NCBI GenBank assembly: GCA_016788525.1
Contig: JAEUPD010000117.1
Span: 1 to 44,036, forward strand
DNA length: 44,036 bases
Source: Rubrivivax sp.
GTDB taxonomy: Bacteria > Pseudomonadota > Gammaproteobacteria > Burkholderiales > Burkholderiaceae_C
Reading direction: 5' to 3'
Part shown: positions 37,043 to 44,036 of the stretch, piece after piece
How positions within the stretch are numbered: the stretch's first letter is position 1
Layout: each line of letters opens with the position of its first letter
Program-made: the position numbers and the translations under genes
Notes under the pieces: generated by a model
Databases searched by the model: none
What the model saw: the letters and a program-made list of their open reading frames with translations, nothing else
Told to the model about the DNA's origin: nothing

Positions 37043-38698
37043 ATGCCGAGCTGGTTCGACACCGTCGCCGCATGGCCCTTCGCCGGGCCATGGTTCGCGG
37101 CCGCGCTCATCACCGTCGGGGTGGCCGGGGCCGCGGTCGCCGAGCGTGCCTGGCGCCGGCGCGGCCGCGAGGGCCGGCGGCGGGAAGCTGACGCGGCACA
37201 TTCGCAGGGTCGTTCGCCAGGAACTTCGCAGGCGCACCCGCCGTCCCCGCAGCGCGATGCGCTGACGGGCCTGGTCAAGCGCGCCGAGTTTGAGGCCGCG
37301 CTGGAGGCGGCGGCCTGGGACACCGACCACCGCGCCGGCGCGGCCGTGGCCGTGCTGCATGTCGCGGTGGACGATCTGCGCAGCATCAACGACGCCTTCG
37401 GCCAGCAGGTGGGCGATGCGCTGCTGGTGCGGCTGGGCCGCCGGCTGGCCGGGCTGCCGGGCATCGCCCCGGTGCTCTCGCCGCGGCTGGTGGCGCGGGT
37501 CGGTGGCGACGAGTTCGCGCTGCTGCTCGATGCCGACGAGGCCGGCGCCATCGCCATGGCCACGCATGTGTGTGCGGTCGCGACGCGGCCGTTCGCGATG
37601 GCCGGCGCGGCCGCGCAGGGGGCGCAAGGCGTGCCCGGCACCGGGCCCACCGACAGCGAAAGAGAAGGTCCGGGCGGCCTGCCCGACGCGCCGCTGGTGC
37701 TGACCGTCTCCGTGGGCGTGGCCTGTCACCCGGCCCACGGCGCGTGTTCTCGCCTGCTCAGGCACGCCGGTGCGGCCATGCGCCATGTGCGCAACTCCGG
37801 TGGCAACGGTCATGCGGTCTATGCCCCGGCGATGTCGGTCGACCTGCGCGACCAGGCCCTGCTGCTGCAGGACCTTCGCCTGGCCGCCGCGCGGGGCGAC
37901 TTCAAGCTGCTGTACCAGCCCAAGATCGATGCCACCAACCTGCAGGTCACCGCGGCCGAGGCGCTGCTGCGCTGGGAGCATCCGGTGCGCGGCCTGGTGC
38001 CGCCGTCGGTGTTCATCCCGATGGCCGAGCGCCATGGGCTGATGGCGGCGATCGGTGAGTGGGTGATCGACGAAGCCTGCCGCCAGGCCGCGCTGTGGCG
38101 CGAACACGGGCTGCGCATGCGCATCGCGATCAACGTCTCCGGCCAGCAGCTGCGCCACGACCACTTCGTGCCCCAGCTCGAGCTGGCCGCCCGGCGGCAC
38201 CGCGTGCCGCCGCAGCGGCTGACCTGCGAGATCACCGAATCGCTGGCCATGGAAGACACGGCGCAGACGCGGGCCGCCTTCCAGCGCCTGCGCCGAGCCG
38301 GCTTCCACGTCTCGATCGACGACTTCGGCACCGGCCACTCCAGCCTGGCCGTGCTGCGGCGGCTGCCGGCGGCCGAGCTGAAGGTCGACCGCCACTTCGT
38401 CATCGACCTGGAGACCTCCGCGTCGGCGCGCTCAATCGTCGAGGCCGTGATCGGCGTGGCGCGGTCGCTGGGCATGCGCGTGGTGGCCGAGGGGGTGGAG
38501 ACGACCGGGCAGCGCGACATCCTGGTCAAGCTGGGTTGCGACGAATTGCAGGGGTTCCTGTTCGCGCGCCCGATGAGTGCCGCCGCGCTGCTGCTGTGGG
38601 CCGATGGCAGCGCGCCGGACGACACCCACGGCGGGGGCCCGCCAGCGTTCCGCCCGTCGCTGTTCCGCGAGACGAGGGCTGCGCCGACCGAAGGCTGA
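37043..38698 (+). CDS. GGDEF-EAL protein (cyclic-di-GMP turnover)
   Basis: A 551-residue membrane-anchored protein. ATG 37043 gives a membrane helix at about 15-34; a GTG at 36989 that overlaps the ATPase stop (GTGA) is an alternative start. The GGDEF domain has an intact GGDEF at 154-158 (ARVGGDEFALLLD) but no RxxD inhibitory site before it. The EAL domain keeps EALLRW (305-310), IDDFGTGHSSL (D425-D426) and VVAEGVET (E482), so both synthesis and breakdown of c-di-GMP are possible. A loop of about 30 residues is inserted late in the GGDEF domain (QGAQGVPGTG region). Only a short N-terminal region is available for sensing, so control may come from a partner. Confidence 0.92.
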   Translation: MPSWFDTVAAWPFAGPWFAAALITVGVAGAAVAERAWRRRGREGRRREADAAHSQGRSPGTSQAHPPSPQRDALTGLVKRAEFEAALEAAAWDTDHRAGAAVAVLHVAVDDLRSINDAFGQQVGDALLVRLGRRLAGLPGIAPVLSPRLVARVGGDEFALLLDADEAGAIAMATHVCAVATRPFAMAGAAAQGAQGVPGTGPTDSEREGPGGLPDAPLVLTVSVGVACHPAHGACSRLLRHAGAAMRHVRNSGGNGHAVYAPAMSVDLRDQALLLQDLRLAAARGDFKLLYQPKIDATNLQVTAAEALLRWEHPVRGLVPPSVFIPMAERHGLMAAIGEWVIDEACRQAALWREHGLRMRIAINVSGQQLRHDHFVPQLELAARRHRVPPQRLTCEITESLAMEDTAQTRAAFQRLRRAGFHVSIDDFGTGHSSLAVLRRLPAAELKVDRHFVIDLETSASARSIVEAVIGVARSLGMRVVAEGVETTGQRDILVKLGCDELQGFLFARPMSAAALLLWADGSAPDDTHGGGPPAFRPSLFRETRAAPTEG

Positions 38699-38911
38699 TC
38701 CCCAGGCGGGCGGGCCGCGCTCGACCCCGCCCGGGTGATCCGCCCGGCCGCGGCCGCCCCCCTCCCCGCATGTGAGCGCCACCTGGGCGATGCCCGAGCG
38801 CTGCGCTGGCGCACTCCGACACGACCCGAAGGTATTGCCCGGCGTCCCGGGATGCGATGATGCGGGTTGCGCGGCCGGGGCCCGGTGCCCGCCGCAGGCC
38901 CTTTCCACCCC

Positions 38912-39853
38912 ATGTCGTCAGAAGCCTTCTCGCTGCAGTCGTCGCTCATGCTGTGGGCGCTGGCCGCCCTCATCGTCTGCCTGGGCGCGCACGTGATGCT
39001 CGGCTGGATGCGCCAGGCGCAGGAAGAGTGGGAGTGGGACTTCGGCCGCCTGCGGCAGGTGGCCGTCAGCGGCGCCACATTCGGCACCGCGCTGTCGGTG
39101 GCCATTCCGCTGGGCCTGGGCGGCGAGGCACTGAGCTACCCGATCGGTTATCAGCCCGCCTGGGCCGCGGGCTTGTGGCTGGGGGCGATGGTGCTGATCA
39201 CGCTGCTTGCCGTGGTGCCGGTGTGGCGCGAAGAGAGCGCCTCGGCCACCGGTGCGGGCATCCTGCTGGGTTTGCTGATCACCGCGCTGCAGGTGGGTTG
39301 GGTGCTGGCGGTGGGCTTCCGCCCCGGCGTGCAGTGGAACGTCGCCTTTGTCGGTGCCGGGGCGCTGATATCGGCCGCGGGTACCGGCACCGCGATGGCC
39401 ATGGCGTTCCCCTACGGCGCCCGGGCGCGCAGCTACCGCTATTCCTGGCGCATCGCCGCCGCCGGCCTGATGGGCCTGAGCTTCCTGGCCTGCTTCTCGC
39501 TCGTGCTGTTCGCGGCCGACCTGCCCAGCCAGATCGGCTCGGTGTACCGCTACGAGCTGCCCGGCGGCATGCTGTCGCTGTTCGGCGGCGCGCTGGTGCC
39601 CATCGTGCTGGCGCTGATGGCCATGGACCTCGAGACCCGCCGGCGCCAGCGGCGGCGCCAGTGGCGCTCGCGCCGCCGCGGCGAGTGGGGCCCTTCCTAC
39701 GGCAGCAGCGAGTCGGCCTCGTCGACGATGGACATCGAGCCCTCGCGCTTCCTGATGCAAAGCCCCGGGCGCGGCGGTGTACCGACCGCACGGCCGGCGG
39801 CACCCGTGGCACCGGCCTCCGCCGCGCCGACGGCCGAAGACGGCACGCATTGA
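38912..39853 (+). CDS. Polytopic membrane protein, possibly degenerate MHYT-type
   Basis: A 313-residue protein with about seven membrane segments (roughly 12-30, 52-70, 86-104, 115-135, 145-165, 183-202 and 222-240). It ends in a cytoplasmic tail with a very basic start (ETRRRQRRRQWRSRRRGEW) and a Pro/Ala-rich end. ATG 38912 is used; the frame upstream has no support. The second to third segments, LGLGGEALSYPIGYQPAWA, resemble the part of MHYT sensory domains that follows the Met-His motif, but the MH metal-binding residues are not present. It lies 213 bp after the GGDEF-EAL gene. MHYT domains are commonly fused to such enzymes. The assignment is tentative. Confidence 0.68.
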   Translation: MSSEAFSLQSSLMLWALAALIVCLGAHVMLGWMRQAQEEWEWDFGRLRQVAVSGATFGTALSVAIPLGLGGEALSYPIGYQPAWAAGLWLGAMVLITLLAVVPVWREESASATGAGILLGLLITALQVGWVLAVGFRPGVQWNVAFVGAGALISAAGTGTAMAMAFPYGARARSYRYSWRIAAAGLMGLSFLACFSLVLFAADLPSQIGSVYRYELPGGMLSLFGGALVPIVLALMAMDLETRRRQRRRQWRSRRRGEWGPSYGSSESASSTMDIEPSRFLMQSPGRGGVPTARPAAPVAPASAAPTAEDGTH

Positions 39854-39922
39854 TCAGCCGCGCCGCCGGAATCCACGTGCCGCGCTGACGGCCTGCGTTG
39901 CCAGCCTGGCCCCCGAGATCCC

Positions 39923-40981
<1,059 letters not shown>

Positions 40982-40983
40982 AC

Positions 40984-41002
40984 GCGGCCCCGCGCGGGCC
41001 GC
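40984..41002. terminator. Hairpin filling metH/gshA convergent gap
   Basis: GCGGCCC (40984-40990) pairs with GGGCCGC (40996-41002) around CGCGC. The hairpin occupies nearly the whole 21-bp gap between two convergent stop codons and abuts the gshA stop. It probably acts in both directions. No T-run is seen. Confidence 0.5.
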
Positions 41003-42304
41003 TCAGGCCGCTTCGCGTTCGCCCTCGGGGTCGGTGGCCTCGAGTTCGTAGGCCGCGCCCAGCATCGCCAGCCGGCCGATCACGCCGTACATGTAGAAGC
41101 GGTTGGGCGCGCTGGCGCCCGGCTTGGCGCCGCGGCGCGGCAGCTGGTGGCTCTCGGCAAAGGCCAGCGGCACGTAGGCCGAGCCCGGGGCGTCCAGGCT
41201 CTCGTCGGTGCCGCGCGCCGCGTGCACGCGGTAGAAGCCGCCAACGACGTAGCGGTCGATCATGTAGACCACCGGTTCGGCCACGGCATCATTCACGCGC
41301 TCGTAGGTCGGCACGCCTTCTTGCACGATCACCTCGCGCACCGGCAGCGCCGGCTGCGCGCGGCTGCGCCGCATGCGCTCGCGCCGCTCGGGGTCGTCCA
41401 GCTCCTTGGCGTCGCGCACGGTCAGCACCTCGGAGCCCCCGGGGCCGTCGGACTTGACGACCACGAACGCGCGTTCGGCGATGCCATACTCCTTGTGCTT
41501 GCGGCGCACCTTGGCCAGCAGTGAATCGACGTTGGACTTGACGCAGTCGAGTCCCTCGGCGGTGCCGAAGTCGACCTGGCCGCACTGCCCGTGCATCGGG
41601 TGCAGCAGCCACGGGTCCATGCCCAGCAGCTTGGCGAAGCGCTTGGCCACCTCTTCGTAGCTGGCGAAGTGGCGTGACTTGCGGCGCAGGGCCGAGCTGG
41701 CGTGCAGCGGCGGCAGCAGGTACTGCTCGTGCACGTCTTCGAGCAACCCGGGCACGCCGGCCACCAGGTCGTCGTTGAGCAGAATCGTGCAGGGGTCGAA
41801 GTTCGCCAGCCCCAGCCGGTGGCGGCTGCGCACCAGCGGCTCGACGACCAGCTCACCGCCGTCGGGCAGCGCCAGCGTGCGCGGCTTGACGAGCGTGCGC
41901 GCCAGGCTGCCGAAGCGCACATTGAGCCCGGCCAGCATGAACACCTCGCGCAGCCGCTCGAGGTGCGTGAGGTAGAACGGATTGCTCTCCTCGGCCTGCG
42001 GCCCGGCCACGACGAGCAGGTTCTTGGCCTCGGGGCAGATCTTCTCGATGGCCGCCATCGCCGCCTGCACCGCCAGCGGCAGCATCTCGGGGGTGAGGTT
42101 GTTGAAGCCGGCGGGAAACAGCTCGGTGTCCACCGGCGCCAGCTTGTAGCCCGCGTTGCGCAGGTCCACCGAGGTGTAGAACGGCGGCGTGTGCTCCATC
42201 CACTCGAGGCGGAACCAGCGCTCGATGGCCGGCATGGACTCGAGGACGCGCGCCTCGAGCTCGTTGATCGGCCCGGTGAGCGCGGTGATCAGGTGCGGAA
42301 CCAT
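41003..42304 (-). CDS. gshA: Glutamate-cysteine ligase (GshA, At. ferrooxidans type)
   Basis: A 433-residue enzyme for the first step of glutathione synthesis, joining glutamate and cysteine with ATP. ATG 42304 gives MVPHLITALTGPINELE, the standard start of this subfamily, which differs from the Escherichia coli enzyme. Recognisable regions are PPFYTSVDLRNAGYKLAPVD, NLLVVAGPQAEESNPFYL, PCTILLNDDLVAGVP, HPMHGQCGQVDFGTAEGLD, FVVVKSDGPGGSEVLTV and PVVYMIDRYVVGGFYRVH. It appears complete. gshB is not in the window. The gene converges on metH and is preceded on the same strand by the esterase-like gene 24 bp upstream. Confidence 0.93.
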   Translation of the reverse strand: MVPHLITALTGPINELEARVLESMPAIERWFRLEWMEHTPPFYTSVDLRNAGYKLAPVDTELFPAGFNNLTPEMLPLAVQAAMAAIEKICPEAKNLLVVAGPQAEESNPFYLTHLERLREVFMLAGLNVRFGSLARTLVKPRTLALPDGGELVVEPLVRSRHRLGLANFDPCTILLNDDLVAGVPGLLEDVHEQYLLPPLHASSALRRKSRHFASYEEVAKRFAKLLGMDPWLLHPMHGQCGQVDFGTAEGLDCVKSNVDSLLAKVRRKHKEYGIAERAFVVVKSDGPGGSEVLTVRDAKELDDPERRERMRRSRAQPALPVREVIVQEGVPTYERVNDAVAEPVVYMIDRYVVGGFYRVHAARGTDESLDAPGSAYVPLAFAESHQLPRRGAKPGASAPNRFYMYGVIGRLAMLGAAYELEATDPEGEREAA

Positions 42305-42327
42305 GCGCCAGATTCTAGAGAGCGAAT

Positions 42328-43299
42328 CTACGGCGCGAACGACGCGAACCAGGCCAGCAGCGGCGCGTTGTAGGCGTCGAGCCAATAGTGCGCATCGACG
42401 CTGCGTGCGCCGCCGGTGAGCTCGAACGGCGTGGTCTCGGGGTAGCCGCGCGCGCCGAGCTGGCGGCGCAGCTTGTGTACGCAGCTGCGGTCCAGGATGC
42501 CGTCTTCGGCATGGTGGAACACGCGGAATGCCGGCCGGGGGTCGGCGGGCGCGCCGTCCCACGTGCGCTCGCCGGGGTACGACGCCGCCTCGCAGGCTGC
42601 AGGCACCGTGATCTGCAGCCGTGTCTCGAGATCGAGCCCGATGCCCGCCACGTTGGCCCGGTCTCCGGCGCGACGCGTGCAGTCGCGGGTCCAGCCGTAG
42701 GGGTCGCCGGCAGCGACCGCGGCGAAGGCGCGCACCAACGCGCCGTGACGCGTGGCCGTGCGCACGGCCATGAACCCGCCGGACGAATGCCCGACGAGAA
42801 ACACCCCGGCGTGGCTGCCCGCCGGCCGCCGCGCCGCGATCTCGCGGGCGAGCACAGCCTCGAGGAACGGCAGGTCGAGGTTCGCTCGCGTGCGCCGTTC
42901 GTCGTCCCAGACCTTGCCGCAGACGCGGCCGGCGTCGTCGCTGACCTGGTCGGAGGAATCCAGCAGGAACACCGCGAAGCCCTGGGCCAGCGCGGCCTCG
43001 GTGAAGCGCACCTGGGGCTCGATAAGCGCGACGTTGGCGACGCAGAAGTTGGTGTGCGACCCGCCCCCGCCGTGCAGCACCACGATGGCGCCGCGCGGCC
43101 AGGGCCCCGTGGGCGCCTTCCACAACACCAGCCGCGGCAGCCCTTCGGCCATCACCACGGCGCGCTGCCACCCGCCCGCCTGGCACTGCTGCTCCTGCGG
43201 GGTAGGCGCCGGCGCCGGGGTCTCCCCCGCCACCCCGCCCGCACCCCCGCACCCCGCCAGCAGGAGCGCCAAAGAGACAAGCAGAAGCGTCACCTTCAC
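42328..43299 (-). CDS. Esterase-like lipoprotein (PHB depolymerase/LpqC type)
   Basis: A 323-residue alpha/beta-hydrolase. GTG 43299 is preferred over TTG 43329 because it gives a compact lipoprotein signal peptide MKVTLLLVSLALLLAGC with C17 as the lipid-anchored residue. The oxyanion region is VVLHGGGGSHTNFC and the nucleophile S172 lies in LVGHSSGGFMA. The likely acid and His residues sit in HHAEDGILDRSC and DAHYWLDAYN. Several cysteines suggest disulfides. The overall order resembles LpqC/feruloyl-esterase-like and PHB depolymerase-like enzymes, but the natural substrate is unknown. It lies 24 bp upstream of gshA on the same strand. Confidence 0.82.
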   Translation of the reverse strand: MKVTLLLVSLALLLAGCGGAGGVAGETPAPAPTPQEQQCQAGGWQRAVVMAEGLPRLVLWKAPTGPWPRGAIVVLHGGGGSHTNFCVANVALIEPQVRFTEAALAQGFAVFLLDSSDQVSDDAGRVCGKVWDDERRTRANLDLPFLEAVLAREIAARRPAGSHAGVFLVGHSSGGFMAVRTATRHGALVRAFAAVAAGDPYGWTRDCTRRAGDRANVAGIGLDLETRLQITVPAACEAASYPGERTWDGAPADPRPAFRVFHHAEDGILDRSCVHKLRRQLGARGYPETTPFELTGGARSVDAHYWLDAYNAPLLAWFASFAP

Positions 43300-43395
43300 G
43301 CCCACATTCTCGCCGCGAGCAAACGCCAACGGGGCCAGCCGGCCCCGTCCGGCGCAGTGAGTCGCGCGCGCAGCGCGTCGACTCCACTGGCGCCG

Positions 43396-43434
43396 AGTTA
43401 TTCCGGCCGGCCGAAAGGCCGGTCCGGAATAACT
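43396..43434. terminator. 17-bp hairpin at end of amt
   Basis: Bases 43396-43412 pair perfectly with 43417-43434 apart from one bulged T at 43423, around a GAAA tetraloop (TTTC on the minus strand). The outer end of the stem overlaps the last two bases of the amt stop codon. Position and strength suit a terminator for amt before the esterase gene, although no T-run follows on the minus strand. Confidence 0.65.
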
Positions 43435-44036
43435 AGTTGTAGGCAGTCTCGCCGTGCGCCGTGATGTCCAGCCCCTCGCGTTCCTCGTCCTCGGGCACGC
43501 GCAGGCCGATCGTCAGGTCGACGATCTTGTAGGCCACGAAGGCCACCACGCCCGACCAGATGATGGTCAGCAGCACCGCCTTGAGCTGCACCCACACCTG
43601 CGCGCCGACGCCATTGCTGGTGACCGCCGCCGTGACCCAGTCGCCCACGAGCCCCGGCCCGCCGAGAGCCTGGCTGTTGAACACCCCGGTCAACAGCGCG
43701 CCCACGATGCCGCCGATGCCGTGCACGCCGAACACGTCGAGCGAGTCGTCCGCGCCGAGCATCTTCTTCAGCCCGTTCACGCCCCACAGGCAGGCAAAGC
43801 CGGCCACCGCACCGATCACCAGCGCGCCGACGATGCCCACGTTGCCTGCTGCCGGCGTGATGGCCACCAGGCCGGCCACGGCACCCGACGCCGCGCCCAG
43901 CATCGAGGCCTTGCCGCGCATCAGCGCCTCGCCCGCGCACCAGGCCAGCACCGCCATCGAGGTGGCGCTGAAGGTGTTCATGAAGGCCAGCGCCGCGCTG
44001 TTGCCGGCCTCCAGCGCCGAGCCGGCGTTGAAGCCG
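43433..44036 (-). CDS. amtB: Ammonium transporter (Amt), C-terminal part (5' end outside window)
   Basis: The last 200 residues of an inner-membrane ammonium channel; the start is beyond base 44036. Visible family motifs are GFNAGSALEAGN (entering the window), MAVLAWCAGEALMRGKASMLGAASGAVAG (residues given only to locate it), VGALVIGAVAGFACLWG, the conserved histidine motif DVFGVHGIGGIVGALLTGVF and the last helix LLTIIWSGVVAFVAYKIVD. The C-terminal tail GLDITAHGETAYN is the element that contacts PII-type regulators. A glnK-like gene, if present, would lie outside the window. Sequence is intact as far as it can be read. Confidence 0.93.
   Translation of the reverse strand, partial: GFNAGSALEAGNSAALAFMNTFSATSMAVLAWCAGEALMRGKASMLGAASGAVAGLVAITPAAGNVGIVGALVIGAVAGFACLWGVNGLKKMLGADDSLDVFGVHGIGGIVGALLTGVFNSQALGGPGLVGDWVTAAVTSNGVGAQVWVQLKAVLLTIIWSGVVAFVAYKIVDLTIGLRVPEDEEREGLDITAHGETAYN

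Overview
The window is very GC-rich, densely coding chromosomal DNA with no transposase, phage, plasmid, tRNA, rRNA or CRISPR signal. The gene families point to a betaproteobacterium of the order Burkholderiales, probably the Rubrivivax/Leptothrix/Ideonella group. The pointers are a DUF3567 protein, a PhaM-type PHA-granule protein, a stand-alone N-terminal half of methionine synthase, a DUF3108 protein and an At. ferrooxidans-type GshA. This placement is inferred from family content; no search was run.

Layout. (1) 1-6348: the 5' part of a peptide-type ABC permease gene (minus strand) diverges from three tandem paralogous family 5 solute-binding protein genes. (2) 6469-15930: an envelope and signalling block. 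It holds a periplasmic OmpA-like protein, a response regulator translationally coupled to a hybrid histidine kinase, a secreted beta-rich protein coupled to a second OmpA-like protein, an ECF sigma factor with a membrane anti-sigma factor, an AmpG-like permease and an M48 metalloprotease. (3) 16018-19262 (minus): a Crp/Fnr-type regulator, a PAS-LuxR-type regulator and a cysteine-rich secreted protein. (4) 19473-22652: pyrF and purB (minus) and a divergent HAD hydrolase. (5) 22653-23040: a gene-free convergent gap holding a compact, highly palindromic 182-nt element that can fold into a five-way junction. (6) 23041-32706 (minus): a long co-directional run of FAH-family hydrolase, TraB/GumN protein, PhaM, FIST protein, glcD, glcE, a SAM methyltransferase and glcF. 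(7) 32756-40981 (plus): DUF3108 protein, DUF3567 protein, a double AAA+ ATPase, a GGDEF-EAL protein, a polytopic membrane protein that looks like a degenerate MHYT domain, and the homocysteine methyltransferase half of MetH. (8) 41003-44036 (minus): gshA, an esterase-like lipoprotein and the 3' part of an amt ammonium transporter gene.

How it fits together. Most of the window is housekeeping (pyrimidine and purine synthesis, methionine, glutathione, glycolate oxidation, ammonium uptake) mixed with envelope maintenance and signal transduction. The least ordinary items are the 22782-22963 structured element, the methyltransferase inserted between glcE and glcF, the triple solute-binding protein array, the double AAA+ ATPase beside a c-di-GMP enzyme and a MHYT-like membrane protein, and the inverted repeats in front of two regulator genes.
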